Notes: generated by a model not told the origin, from the letters alone. A DNA stretch of 64,000 bases from Humibacter sp049446075 (GCF_049446075.1 NZ_JBMSEB010000001.1:124001-188000); one strand, 5' to 3'. Numbered from the stretch's first letter, positions 51,223 through 60,177 are shown. Numbers and translations: made by a program.

Positions 51223-52225
51223 CCACCTCCTCGCTCTGCTGGGAGGTGTGCGCTGCGAGTGCGATGCGAAGACGCTCGCGCACAGCATCGAGGAGACGGG
51301 GCGGGGAGACGACACGCACCTCTGGCCCGTAACCGGCGAGTTCGTCCGCGAGCAGTGCCGTGTCGGAATAGTGCACCAGCAGGTGACCGTCTTCTGTGCG
51401 CCGGGTGTCCTCGCGTTTGCTCAGCCGCACCCAGGCATCCGTCGCGAGCACGACGTCGAGTTCGGCGAGATTGCGCTCCCAGATCTTCTGCAGCTCGTCG
51501 ATGGCGTGCGATGCGTAGTCGGTGCCCCTTCTTATGAAGGAGATCTGCGTGACGCGGGGACGCCCGATCACGCGCGAAAGCAGGAACGTGCGCGGGGCAT
51601 CCGCTCCCCTGTCGTGGGCGTGCAGCAGCCACCGCCCGTGGAACTGCACGAGCGCGAGGGGTTCGACGACGCGCTTGGTCGGCTCGCTCTCCCCCGGCTT
51701 CAGATAGTCGAAGTGCACGACCACCCCGCGCTCGAGCGCCACCTCGAACGGCTCGAACGCGGCCTCACGAGTGCGGACCCGCGGTGCGAAACCGACGAGC
51801 GGGTCATCGGCCTCCACGCCGAGCGTGCGCAGCTTCATAATGGCGCGACGGGAGTCGGCCGACAGCGATCCCTCCCGCCACACGGTTGCCGCGAGACGCA
51901 AGAGGGCCATCTCCTGCGGGGAGAACGTGATGTCGGCGGGTAAGTCGTATTCCGTCTTGGGAATGCGATACCGCAGGCCCTGATTGTTGCCAGGGTCCCC
52001 CGGGTCTTCCACGGTCTCCAGCGGAATGCCGAGCTCCCGGATGTCGTCTTTGTCGCGCTCGAACTGCCGCTCCAGGGCGCTGTTGTCGCCGCCCTCCCTG
52101 TACCGGGAGTTGTAGCCCTGCACGCTCGAGAGGATCTCGTTCTTCGTCAGCCCGGACTCGGTCGCGACGAGCGTGAGCACGAGTGAGAACAGGCGCTCCT
52201 CGACCGAAACCTTCTGTGGTGACAC
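51209..52225 (-). CDS. pafB: WYL-domain DNA-damage regulator PafB
   Basis: A 338-residue WYL protein, partner of PafC. It has an N-terminal winged HTH (VSVEERLFSLVLTLVATESGLTKNEILSSV and FERDKDDIRELGIPLE), then the WYL domain (RVVEPLALVQFHGRWLLHAHDRG, RTFLLSRVIG) and a WCX domain. The GTG start is 7 nt behind a TAGGAT hexamer, so it is probably leaderless with its own promoter. In proteasome-bearing actinobacteria these genes follow pafA; here the gene upstream is an FKBP-type lipoprotein. Confidence 0.93.
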   Translation of the reverse strand: MSPQKVSVEERLFSLVLTLVATESGLTKNEILSSVQGYNSRYREGGDNSALERQFERDKDDIRELGIPLETVEDPGDPGNNQGLRYRIPKTEYDLPADITFSPQEMALLRLAATVWREGSLSADSRRAIMKLRTLGVEADDPLVGFAPRVRTREAAFEPFEVALERGVVVHFDYLKPGESEPTKRVVEPLALVQFHGRWLLHAHDRGADAPRTFLLSRVIGRPRVTQISFIRRGTDYASHAIDELQKIWERNLAELDVVLATDAWVRLSKREDTRRTEDGHLLVHYSDTALLADELAGYGPEVRVVSPPRLLDAVRERLRIALAAHTSQQSEEVDARG

Positions 52226-52232
52226 GCAGGCA

Positions 52233-52238
52233 ATCCTA
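52233..52238 (-). promoter_or_regulatory. -10 element TAGGAT of leaderless pafB
   Basis: TAGGAT on the minus strand, 7 nt before the GTG start of pafB, preceded by a strong GC-rich hairpin that separates it from the FKBP gene. Confidence 0.55.
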
Positions 52239-52282
52239 AGACTTCGGTGACGACGGGATGCCGCCGGCCAAGTATGCCACGG

Positions 52283-52313
52283 CCCGACGCCGCAGGATGC
52301 GGCGGCCGTCGGG
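52283..52313 (-). terminator. Hairpin between the FKBP gene and pafB
   Basis: GCCGC/GCGGC and CCCGAC/GTCGGG form an interrupted GC-rich stem downstream of the FKBP stop. There is no T-run, so termination is only inferred. Confidence 0.4.
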
Positions 52314-52322
52314 TGCGCGGCG

Positions 52323-53276
52323 CTACTTCCAGATGCCCAGGATGTCGATCACGTACGCGGTCGCGTCGCTCCCCGGCGTGACGATCAGGAGCTGGCTGCC
52401 CACGTTCTTGCCCACGATCTGCTTGAGCACGCTCGCCGGCGGCGTGAAGCCCTGGAGAGCGCTGCTCGGCCAGACGGTCGGAGAACCGTTCAGCCAGCTC
52501 GATGATGCGACGCTGTCCGGGCTGTTCCATGCCACGGCCGTGTAGTTGACCAGCACGCCGCTGGAGCTGTCCAGCTTCTTCACCACCGGCCCGGACCCCT
52601 GCTTCAGGATCGCGGTGCGCAGCGCTGTCGGCGCGTCGTGGGATGGGATCTTGATGCCGGGCTGGCCGTTCGGCGCCAGTACGACGGTGGGCATTCCGGG
52701 CTGCGCGGGGCGCGGGTCGCCCGTCGCTCGGGACGGGTACGTCTTCTGCAGGTCGACCACGAAAATGGCCGTCGAACCACCCGAGAGGCCGGTCTGCGCC
52801 TGAGCGCCGAACAGCTGCGAGACGGTGCCCGTCACGGCGACCCGGGAGCCGATGGTGCTGCAGGCGAGTGCCTTCGCGAGACCGGGCGCCGAGCTGCCCC
52901 CGATAAGGAGGTTGAGCTCACCAGGGTCGCCGAGCGGCTTGCCCGTTGCCCCGTTGTAGTACGCGACCTGCCCGACCAGAAGGTCGCCCTTGGCCAGCGT
53001 CTGGCCAGAACCGGTCTTGAGGGTGCTCTTCTGGATCGACGACGATTGAAGCGGCTTCGGGAACGACCCGCTCGGCGATCCGAACTCCCCGGATGCCCGC
53101 ACCAGCTTGGATGCATCGCCCGGCTGCACGCACGAGCTCGCCGACGCCGCGGAGCATCCAGTCAGCCCCACCGCAACCAGAGCTACTGCAGCTAGCGCGG
53201 TACCGATGCGGCGACCGCGCGTTCCAGGTGCGGCGGCCGGACGGGCTGGGGTTGTGCGTGGCAGGAGTGTGCGCAC
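52323..53276 (-). CDS. FKBP-type peptidyl-prolyl isomerase lipoprotein, two FKBP-like domains
   Basis: A 317-residue exported lipoprotein. The lipobox LTGC follows a hydrophobic signal (IGTALAAVALVAVGLTGC). Two FKBP-like domains are seen: about residues 70-165 (GDLLVGQVAYYNGATGKPLGDPG, CSTIGSRVAVTG) and about 220-317 (SGVLVNYTAVAWNS, IVGKNVGSQLLIVTP, VIDILGIW). Several ligand-site aromatic residues seem changed in the first, so it may be a degenerate copy. It would help fold secreted proteins outside the membrane. GTG start with a GAGG ribosome site; an in-frame ATG 18 codons upstream is an alternative. Confidence 0.85.
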   Translation of the reverse strand: MRTLLPRTTPARPAAAPGTRGRRIGTALAAVALVAVGLTGCSAASASSCVQPGDASKLVRASGEFGSPSGSFPKPLQSSSIQKSTLKTGSGQTLAKGDLLVGQVAYYNGATGKPLGDPGELNLLIGGSSAPGLAKALACSTIGSRVAVTGTVSQLFGAQAQTGLSGGSTAIFVVDLQKTYPSRATGDPRPAQPGMPTVVLAPNGQPGIKIPSHDAPTALRTAILKQGSGPVVKKLDSSSGVLVNYTAVAWNSPDSVASSSWLNGSPTVWPSSALQGFTPPASVLKQIVGKNVGSQLLIVTPGSDATAYVIDILGIWK

Positions 53277-53336
53277 GATTCCTCTTTCGACGAGGGACGA
53301 AGGGGCTGGGGCGGGCTGGCGCTCCGGCATTCCATG

Positions 53337-54428
53337 CTAGTCGACGGCTTGATCGCCCTTTGCCGGTTCGGGCTGCTCCGCGACGCCTTCGGCGCCGTGG
53401 TCGTCGTGCGGTTCGCCGGCCGGCTCTGCTGCGGGCCCGGCGTCGCGTTCCTTGGCAAGACGCGCGGACTCGGATGCTTCGCGCGCCCTCTTGCGCAGGC
53501 TCTTCGGGCTGACGACGCGCTCGCCGAGTGCGCCGGGGGTCCAGGCCTCGACGTCGTCGTCGCTGTATTCGCTCTTGGATGCCCGGCGTTTGAGATCGGG
53601 GAGCACGACGCCGGGGGCCAGTCTCCGCGCCGTGATGAGGAATCCGGTGTGCGCGATCATCCGGTGGTCGGGCCGTACGGCCAGCCCCTCGACGTGCCAG
53701 CCGCGCACCATCGTCTCGTTCGAGACCGGATGCGTGTACTTCTCGCTTCCGCGGATGGCCTCGGCCACGCGCGACAACTGCGTGACGGTTGCCACGTAGC
53801 ACAGGAGGACGCCACCGGGTTTGAGGGCCGCTGCGCAGGCATCCACGCACTCCCACGGTGCAAGCATGTCGAGCACGATGCGGTCGACGCTGCCGTCGGC
53901 GAGTGTTGCGGGCAGCGCTTCTTGCAGATCGCCCACCGTGAGCGACCATGTGGCAGGAACCTCGCCGAAGAACGTCTCGACATTGCCACGTGCCACGTCT
54001 GCGAACTCATCGCGCCGTTCGAACGATGCGAGCCGGCCCTGCGGTCCGATGGCACGCAGCAGCCACAATGACAGCGCGCCCGAACCGACGCCGGCCTCCA
54101 CCACGGTCGCGCCCGGGAAGATGTCCGCCTGCGCGAGGATCTGGGCGGCATCCTTGGGGTACACGATGGCGGCGCCGCGAGGCATGGACATGACGAAGTC
54201 CGTGAGCAGCGGACGCAGCGCAAGATGCTCGACGCCGGCCTCGTTCACCACGACAGAGCCGTCCGGCTGCCCGATGATGGCGTCGTGCGGCAGCGGTCCC
54301 TTGTGCGTGTGGAACACCTTGCCGGGGACGAGCGTGATGGTGTGCAGGTGGCCCCGTGGACCCGTCAACTGCACGCGGTCACCGGCCCGGAACGGACCAG
54401 AGAATGCTGGCGACGGATGCTCCGTCAC
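53337..54428 (-). CDS. trmI: tRNA (adenine-58-N1)-methyltransferase TrmI
   Basis: A 363-residue TrmI that methylates A58 of the tRNA T-loop. N-terminal beta domain (FRAGDRVQLTGPRG), then IVYPKDAAQILAQADIFPG and the SAM motif VVEAGVGSGALSLWLLRAIGP (about residues 110-130), DRIVLDMLAPWE and the VRPDHRMIAHTGFLITARR ending. After the catalytic domain there is an acidic, low-complexity tail of about 90 residues rich in Ala, Glu and Pro. GTG start overlapping the HAD gene stop (GTGA). Confidence 0.94.
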   Translation of the reverse strand: MTEHPSPAFSGPFRAGDRVQLTGPRGHLHTITLVPGKVFHTHKGPLPHDAIIGQPDGSVVVNEAGVEHLALRPLLTDFVMSMPRGAAIVYPKDAAQILAQADIFPGATVVEAGVGSGALSLWLLRAIGPQGRLASFERRDEFADVARGNVETFFGEVPATWSLTVGDLQEALPATLADGSVDRIVLDMLAPWECVDACAAALKPGGVLLCYVATVTQLSRVAEAIRGSEKYTHPVSNETMVRGWHVEGLAVRPDHRMIAHTGFLITARRLAPGVVLPDLKRRASKSEYSDDDVEAWTPGALGERVVSPKSLRKRAREASESARLAKERDAGPAAEPAGEPHDDHGAEGVAEQPEPAKGDQAVD

Positions 54429-55099
54429 GCCGCGCGCTCCTCGAAGAGTGCGACGAGATCGGCGTAGCCCTTGCCTTCGAGCGTCGGCCACAGCGTGTGC
54501 TCGTCACTTGCCGGAAGCGGGATCATGTGCGGGACTCCGATCGCAACGGTCCCTGCTGCGACCGCCGAGGCGAGGCCGTTCATCGAGTCCTCGATGGCGA
54601 CGCAGTCGCGTGGGTCGACACCGAGGATGCGTGCCGCGTCGAGATAGGCGTCGGGGAACGGCTTCGGACGCTCCACGCGGTCTCCGGTGACGAGGGTGTC
54701 GAAGGCCGGGAACGGGATCTGCGAGACGACCTGCTCGGCCATGCCGAGCACCGACATGGTCACGAGAGCCGTCTTGACGCCGTGCTCACGGACGTCGGCC
54801 AACAGTTCCTTCGCGCCGGGCCGCCACGGAACGCCCGTCGTTTCGAGCTGATACTGCACGCGCTCGGTGAGGGTTGCGACGATCGTGTCGGCGTCGAGGT
54901 CGACGCCGTGCTGCTGGAACACCCGTGCGGACTCCCAAAGACCGGACCCGACCAGGGTGAGGGCGTCGTCGTGCGTCCAGCTTCCACCGAACTCGGCAAC
55001 GAGTACGGTCTCCGCCTCCATCCAGTACGGCTCGGTGTCGACGAGGGTGCCGTCCATGTCGAAAAGGACTGCGGCAGGAGCGGCGGAGATCACGAGCAT
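54425..55099 (-). CDS. HAD-superfamily phosphatase (beta-PGM-like)
   Basis: A 224-residue HAD hydrolase. Motif I is DMDGTLVDTEPYWMEAE near residue 14 with the nucleophilic aspartate, motif II VTMS near 114, and motif III/IV KPFPDAYLDAARILGVDPRDCVAIEDSMNG. The helical cap fits small phosphorylated substrates such as sugar phosphates; the natural one is unknown. The frame is open 26 codons upstream, but that part is encoded by the repeat array, so the ATG after it is used. Coupled to trmI. Confidence 0.9.
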   Translation of the reverse strand: MLVISAAPAAVLFDMDGTLVDTEPYWMEAETVLVAEFGGSWTHDDALTLVGSGLWESARVFQQHGVDLDADTIVATLTERVQYQLETTGVPWRPGAKELLADVREHGVKTALVTMSVLGMAEQVVSQIPFPAFDTLVTGDRVERPKPFPDAYLDAARILGVDPRDCVAIEDSMNGLASAVAAGTVAIGVPHMIPLPASDEHTLWPTLEGKGYADLVALFEERAA

Positions 55100-55103
55100 C
55101 GAG

Positions 55104-55228
55104 TCTATTGCCGCTGCGCGGCGCAAAGGCTCAATCGGGTCGGCCATACGAGCGAGCTCGTGCGGCTCTCCCCTCAATCGCCTCTATTGCCGCTGCGCGG
55201 CTCAAAGGCTCAATCGGGTCGGCCATTG
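55104..55228. repeat. Tandem intergenic mosaic repeat, 79-bp period
   Basis: The unit starting TCTATTGCCGCTGCGCGG begins at 55104 and again at 55183, 79 bp later, and the CTCAATCGGGTCGG block occurs at 55130 and 55209. Between them is a hairpin (CGAGC, GAGCTCG type) and GCTCTCCCCTCAATCG. These two conserved blocks are identical to those in the 77-bp repeat behind dnaE, but the internal palindrome (GCCGC, TGC, GCGGC) is different. It lies between the HAD gene and the PAC2 gene. Confidence 0.85.
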
Positions 55229-55384
55229 AGCAAGCGACCGGCGGTGTAACCGAGTCGGCATAGCCGCGTCGGCGCTGGTGTCGCGGCGAAGGCCCACTGG
55301 GTCTTCGCTCCCAGCTCCAGCGCGCGTGCGGCCTATTCTGGGTAGACGCGCCCGCGAGGGCGAACAGCAGACGAAAGCGACAGC

Positions 55385-56338
55385 GTGAGCAACGACAGCG
55401 GGATCTTCGACGGACGCATCCTCGTGGTGGCGTTCGAGGGGTGGAACGACGCGGGCGAGGCCGCGAGCGGAGCCGTGCGCACCCTGAAGGAGGCGCTCGA
55501 GGTCGTTCCTGTCGCGAGCATCGACCCCGAGCTGTACTACGACTTCCAGTTCAACCGTCCGATGCTGGCTGCCGATGACGAGGGCAGGCGTCGTCTCGAG
55601 TGGCCGGGCGCCGTGGTGTACGCCCCGGTCTCGCCCGGCGTGCACATCGACCCGCTCGATGACGAGTCCGGCGAGCACGCCAGCGGCAGCGGGGTCGGCA
55701 AGCTTTACCTGCTGCTGGGCACAGAGCCGTCGCGAAGCTGGAAAGCGTTCACGACCGAACTCATCGACGCGGCGCTCACTGCCGGCATCGACGGGATCGT
55801 GCTGCTCGGTTCGATGCTCGCGGATGTTCCGCACACGCGTCCCATCTCGGTGTTCGCATCGAGCGACAACCCACAGGTGCGCACTGACCTGGGAGTCGAG
55901 CGGCCGACGTACGAGGGGCCCGTCGGCATCCTCAGCGTGCTTGCCGATGCTGCTGAGACGGTGGGCATTCCCACTCTCTCGCTGTGGGCATCCGTGCCGC
56001 ATTACGTGCACAACTCGCCCAGCCCCAAGGCCATGCTCGCCCTCATCGAGAAGCTCGAGCAGCTCATCGACGTGACGGTTCCTCGTGGCGATCTCGTTGC
56101 GGATGCCGCGGCCTGGGAGAGCGGCATCGACGCGCTCGCCGCGGACGACGAGGACATGGCCGCGTACATCGAGCAGCTCGAGCAGGCCAGAGACACGGTC
56201 GACTCCCCGGAGGCGAGCGGTGAGGCGATCGCCCAGGAATTCGAGCGCTATCTGCGCCGAAGGGGCGACAAAGGCGATGGGCGGGCCGACGGTCGCGGAG
56301 AGGGCAAGGGTCCGGACGAGCCTTGGCGGCGCGAGTAG
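55385..56338 (+). CDS. PAC2-family (proteasome assembly chaperone-like) protein
   Basis: A 317-residue PAC2-domain protein common in actinobacteria. Typical segments are ILVVAFEGWNDAGEAASGAV, YYDFQFNRPML, GIVLLGSMLADVPHTRP, and SLWASVPHYVHNSPSPKAMLALIEKLE. The C-terminal 40 residues are charged and Gly-rich. The fold is related to proteasome assembly chaperones, but the bacterial function is not known. GTG start. It converges on mshC with 3 bp between the stops. Confidence 0.88.
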   Translation: MSNDSGIFDGRILVVAFEGWNDAGEAASGAVRTLKEALEVVPVASIDPELYYDFQFNRPMLAADDEGRRRLEWPGAVVYAPVSPGVHIDPLDDESGEHASGSGVGKLYLLLGTEPSRSWKAFTTELIDAALTAGIDGIVLLGSMLADVPHTRPISVFASSDNPQVRTDLGVERPTYEGPVGILSVLADAAETVGIPTLSLWASVPHYVHNSPSPKAMLALIEKLEQLIDVTVPRGDLVADAAAWESGIDALAADDEDMAAYIEQLEQARDTVDSPEASGEAIAQEFERYLRRRGDKGDGRADGRGEGKGPDEPWRRE

Positions 56339-56341
56339 CCG

Positions 56342-57583
56342 CTACAGCGCGATGCCCAGCAGGGCGTCGACGAGCGATCGGATGAGGGCCGGATCGTCCA
56401 CGCCGTCCCGCGCGGCCTGGTCTACGGCTGCGACCGCTCCGGGAGTGTCGAGATCGTCGGCGAGACGGTCGCGAACTCGCTGCAACACATCGAGGGCAGC
56501 CCAACCTCGCGGGTTCGGCTGGATGCCGCGCCAGGCATCCAGCCTGTTCAGGGCGTCTTGCAGACCCTGTTCCGTCCACTCCCACTCGTCGCGGTAGTGG
56601 TGCGCTAGAAGCGCGAGCCGGATGCCGTCAGCGGGCACGCCGCGCTCCCGCAGCTCCGATACGAGCACGAGGTTGCCCAGCGATTTGCTCATCTTCTCGC
56701 CCTGGTAGGCGACGAGGCCGGCGTGGCTGTACACCTTGGCGAGCGGATGTCTGCTGAGCGCCGCCGCATGACCCGCGCTCAGGTCGTGGTGGGGGAAGAT
56801 CAGGTCCGCTCCCCCGCCCTGAACGGTGAAGTCGTGCCCGAGGTACTTGAGAGCGATGACGGAGCATTCGATGTGCCAGCCGGGTCTGCCGCTGCCCAGC
56901 ACGGACGGCCAGCTCGGCTCACCGGCTCTCGCTGCACGCCACAGCAGCGGGTCGAGCGGATCACGTTTGCCGGCGCGGTCGGGATCCCCGCCTCGCTCGG
57001 CGGACAGTGTGAGCATCTGCTCGCGATCGAGGTTGCTTTCCTCACCGATGCGCCACGGGCTCGTATGCCCCGCCTCGGCCACGTCGAAGTACACGTCGTC
57101 GGTTTCCGCGTCGGCCGTGGGCACGCGGTACGCGGTGCCCCGTTCGAGGAGGGTGGCCACGGCATCCGCGATCTCATCGATCACCTCGGTGACCGCGACG
57201 TAGTCCTGCGGAGGCAGGATGCGCAGCGCCGCCATGTCGTCGCGGAACAGCTGAATCTGCCGGTCCGCGAGTTCGCGCCAGTCCACGCCGCTTTCCACCG
57301 CGCGCTCAAGGAGCGGGTCGTCGACGTCGGTGATGTTCTGCGCGTAGTGCACCTCGACGCCGGCATCAAGCCAGGCCCGCTGCAGCGTGTCGAACGCCAG
57401 ATAGGTGTTGGCGTGACCGATGTGGGTGGCGTCGTACGGCGTGATGCCGCATACGTAGAGCCGGGCGACGACGTCGTTCGGCTCGGAGCACAGCAACCGG
57501 TTGGTCGCCGTGTCATGCAGATGCGGCGCATGGCCCGCGCCGGGCAGATCCGGCACCGACGGTCGGGACCAGGACTCAGGCAT
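56342..57583 (-). CDS. mshC: Mycothiol cysteine ligase MshC
   Basis: A 413-residue class I tRNA-synthetase-like enzyme that joins cysteine to glucosaminyl-inositol in mycothiol synthesis. The zinc ligand Cys45 opens VCGITPYDATHIGHAN, which carries the HIGH-type motif and distinguishes MshC from CysRS by ITPYDATH. GWHIECSV holds further zinc ligands and KMSKSLGN is the second synthetase motif. It lacks the anticodon-binding domain of true CysRS. The start lies inside the end of uppP (8 bp overlap). It shows that the organism makes mycothiol. Confidence 0.94.
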   Translation of the reverse strand: MPESWSRPSVPDLPGAGHAPHLHDTATNRLLCSEPNDVVARLYVCGITPYDATHIGHANTYLAFDTLQRAWLDAGVEVHYAQNITDVDDPLLERAVESGVDWRELADRQIQLFRDDMAALRILPPQDYVAVTEVIDEIADAVATLLERGTAYRVPTADAETDDVYFDVAEAGHTSPWRIGEESNLDREQMLTLSAERGGDPDRAGKRDPLDPLLWRAARAGEPSWPSVLGSGRPGWHIECSVIALKYLGHDFTVQGGGADLIFPHHDLSAGHAAALSRHPLAKVYSHAGLVAYQGEKMSKSLGNLVLVSELRERGVPADGIRLALLAHHYRDEWEWTEQGLQDALNRLDAWRGIQPNPRGWAALDVLQRVRDRLADDLDTPGAVAAVDQAARDGVDDPALIRSLVDALLGIAL

Positions 57584-58445
57584 TGAGCGCACCCGTAGCG
57601 AGCAGGATCATCAGCAGCACCCCGAGAGCGATGCGGTAGACGACGAACGGCAGGAAGCTGCGGCGAGAGATGTAGCGCATGAAGAAGGCGATGACGAGCA
57701 GCCCGACAGCGAAGGCCACGATGGTTGCCCCGAACGTGTCGACTGCGTTGAAGACCTCCGGCGTGCACGCGTGCGCGACGGCTGCGTGAGAGCCTGCGGC
57801 GCAGGGATGCTTGACCGACTTGTACAGCTCGTACAGTCCGCTTCCGAAGACTGCGGGCATGGCCAGAAGGAAGGAGTATCGTGCGGCCGCGCTGCGCTGG
57901 TAGCCCATGAAAAGTCCGGCGGAGATCGTACCGCCCGAACGCGAGACACCAGGTACGAGAGCGAGGGACTGTGCGAGGCCGTACACGGCCGCGTGGCCCC
58001 AGGTGAGCTCCGAGATGCGGCGGGTGCGCGCGCCGTAGTGGTCCGCGATCCACAGGACGATGCCGAACAGCACGAGCATCGCCGCCACGATCCACAGCGA
58101 CCGGAAGGTGGTCTCGATGGCGCTCTGGAACAACAGCCCGAGGATGACGATGGGAATGCTGCCCACGATGATCATCCAGCCGAGGCGGGCATCCGGGTCG
58201 TTTCTGGGGATGCGGCCGAACAGGGCGAGGAACCACCTGGAGACGATGTGCGTGACATCGCGCCAGAAGTAGACGAGCACGGCGACTTCGGTGCCCAGCT
58301 GGATGATCGCGGTGAACGCCGCGCCCGGGTCGGCTCCTGTGCCGATGAGCTCGCCGACGATACGGATGTGAGCACTCGAGGAGACGGGCAGGAACTCGGT
58401 GAGCCCCTGTACGAGCCCGAGGATCAGCGCGTTGACGAAGTCCAT
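57576..58445 (-). CDS. uppP: Undecaprenyl-diphosphatase UppP
   Basis: A 289-residue BacA/UppP that removes a phosphate from undecaprenyl diphosphate to recycle the cell-wall lipid carrier. Eight or so membrane helices; the catalytic region has GLVQGLTEFLPVSSSAHI (with the glutamates of the first motif) and the second motif PGVSRSGGTI. It lies directly upstream of mshC and overlaps it. The ATG MDFVNALI was chosen; the frame runs further up without similarity. Confidence 0.95.
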   Translation of the reverse strand: MDFVNALILGLVQGLTEFLPVSSSAHIRIVGELIGTGADPGAAFTAIIQLGTEVAVLVYFWRDVTHIVSRWFLALFGRIPRNDPDARLGWMIIVGSIPIVILGLLFQSAIETTFRSLWIVAAMLVLFGIVLWIADHYGARTRRISELTWGHAAVYGLAQSLALVPGVSRSGGTISAGLFMGYQRSAAARYSFLLAMPAVFGSGLYELYKSVKHPCAAGSHAAVAHACTPEVFNAVDTFGATIVAFAVGLLVIAFFMRYISRRSFLPFVVYRIALGVLLMILLATGALNA

Positions 58446-58485
58446 TGCAACTTTCGGTCGGTAGGGCGGCCAGAAGGCGGCTCGG

Positions 58486-59829
58486 TCAGTAGGTGGAGAG
58501 AAGATGCCGGAGCACGGTACGGCCGAACACAAGCGCGTCGAGCGGAACCCGCTCGTCGACGCCGTGGAACATCGCAGGGAAGTCCATGTCCGCGGGAAGC
58601 CTGAGCGGCGCGAAGCCGTAGCCCGTGATGCCGAGCTTGCTGAGGGCCTTGTTGTCCGTTCCGCCCGAGAGCAGGTACGGCAGCACGACGGCCTCGGGGT
58701 CGTTGTGCAGCAAAGCTCCCGTCATGGCGTCGACCAGCGGGCCCGCGAACGGAGCCTCCAACCCGATGTCGCGGTGCACTATCTCGATGTCGACGTCGTC
58801 GTCGACGAGTTCACGCACCTTCAGCAGAGCGTCGTCTTCTTCGCCGGCCAGCGTTCGGATGTCCACCAGTGCCTCAGCACGCTCCGGCACCACGTTGTGC
58901 TTGTAGCCCGCCTTCAGGAGCGTGGGATTGCTCGTGGTGCGCAACGTCGCCCTGATGAAGCCGGATGCCGTTCCGCTGCGAAGCACCACCTCGTCGGGTC
59001 CCAGCTCCACTGGGTCCACTTCGAGCAGTCGGGCGAGCTCCCCCACGAGCTGAGTCGTGGTGCCGGTGAGCCGGACCGGCCACTCATGAGCTCCGATCGC
59101 GACGACCGCCTTGGCGAGCGCCGTCACGGCGTTCTCCCGCACCATGCGGGATCCGTGAGCCGCCCTGCCGCGAGCGATGAGGCGGATCCAGACCAGCGAC
59201 TTCTCTCCCGTCTGCAGCAGATAGGCACGCGTGCCGGCCACGTCGACGGAGTACCCGCCGACCTCGCTGATCGCCTCCGTTGCCCCGTCGAACACCTCAG
59301 GATGCTCGTCGACCATGAAATGCGAGCCGAACAGTCCGCCGTCTTCCTCGTCGGCGAAGAACGCGATCACGAGGTCGCGCTCTGGAGCCTCCCCCGCCCG
59401 CAGGATGTCGCCGAGCGCAGTGAGAATCATGGCGTCCATGTTCTTCATGTCGACGGCACCGCGACCCCAGAGCAGCCCGTCGTGGATCTCGCCCGCGAAC
59501 GGGTCGAACGTCCAGTCCGACGGATCGGCGGGAACGACGTCGAGGTGCCCGTGCACCACGAGCGCCGGCTTGCTTCGGTCGCGCCCTTCCACGCGCGTCA
59601 CTACCGTCGTGCGGCCGGGACGCGACTCGTAGGTGCGGGGGTTCAGCCCGAGTGACGTGAGGTGCTCGCTCACGTAGGCTGCGGCATCCGTTTCGCCTTT
59701 GGCCCTGCCCTCGCCCCAGTTGGTGGTGTCGAAGCGGATCAGGTCGCGAGCGATGCGCGCTGTCTCTTCTATGTCCTGCCCGGCTCCCGATCCGCGCGCG
59801 CTGACAGTGGCGTCGTCCGGGGTGGTCAT
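58486..59829 (-). CDS. M20/M25/M40 family metallopeptidase
   Basis: A 447-residue peptidase of the ArgE/DapE type. Zinc ligands are visible in VVHGHLDVVPADPSDW, GRGAVDMKNMDAM, FFADEEDGGLFGSH and the C-terminal MFHGVDERVP. A dimer domain lies at about residues 200-330. It may be an acyl-lysine deacylase or a peptidase; this is not predictable. It has a probable leaderless ATG behind TAGCGT and lies upstream of uppP. Confidence 0.88.
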   Translation of the reverse strand: MTTPDDATVSARGSGAGQDIEETARIARDLIRFDTTNWGEGRAKGETDAAAYVSEHLTSLGLNPRTYESRPGRTTVVTRVEGRDRSKPALVVHGHLDVVPADPSDWTFDPFAGEIHDGLLWGRGAVDMKNMDAMILTALGDILRAGEAPERDLVIAFFADEEDGGLFGSHFMVDEHPEVFDGATEAISEVGGYSVDVAGTRAYLLQTGEKSLVWIRLIARGRAAHGSRMVRENAVTALAKAVVAIGAHEWPVRLTGTTTQLVGELARLLEVDPVELGPDEVVLRSGTASGFIRATLRTTSNPTLLKAGYKHNVVPERAEALVDIRTLAGEEDDALLKVRELVDDDVDIEIVHRDIGLEAPFAGPLVDAMTGALLHNDPEAVVLPYLLSGGTDNKALSKLGITGYGFAPLRLPADMDFPAMFHGVDERVPLDALVFGRTVLRHLLSTY

Positions 59830-59835
59830 GGTGCA

Positions 59836-59841
59836 ACGCTA
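59836..59841 (-). promoter_or_regulatory. -10 element TAGCGT of leaderless M20 peptidase gene
   Basis: TAGCGT on the minus strand, 6 nt before the ATG of the peptidase, with no ribosome site between them. Confidence 0.45.
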
Positions 59842-60090
59842 CCCGGGACTGGCGAACGGCGACCAATCGGATGCCCGAGCGCACGCCGCGCGTCGCAGCT
59901 GTGTTGTGCACTTTCTGTCGGTCGAACGCGGTCTCCGACACCGCGAAGCGTCGCTCGACGGGAGCTGTTCCGAGAGCGGGTCGCAGGAGGTGAAGGACGG
60001 CCCATGCGGCCGTCTACAGGCGGGCGAGAGCGGTCCGGAATCGTGCTAATGTCTTACGTCGGCGGCTGATTCGTCAGCTTGCAGAAGTGC

Positions 60091-60176
60091 GCGCGGGTGG
60101 CGGAATAGGCAGACGCGCTAGCTTGAGGTGCTAGTGCCCGATTAAGGGCGTGGGGGTTCAAGTCCCCCCTCGCGCA
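60091..60176 (+). tRNA. tRNA-Leu (anticodon GAG)
   Basis: An 86-nt class II tRNA. The acceptor arms GCGCGGG and CTCGCGC pair with one G-U; the anticodon stem CTAGC/GCTAG holds loop TTGAGGT with anticodon GAG; a long variable arm and a T-arm GGGGGTTCAAGTCCCCC follow. The discriminator base is A and the CCA end is not encoded. A TAATGT hexamer about 39 bp upstream is a possible -10. Confidence 0.96.
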
Positions 60177-60177
60177 C

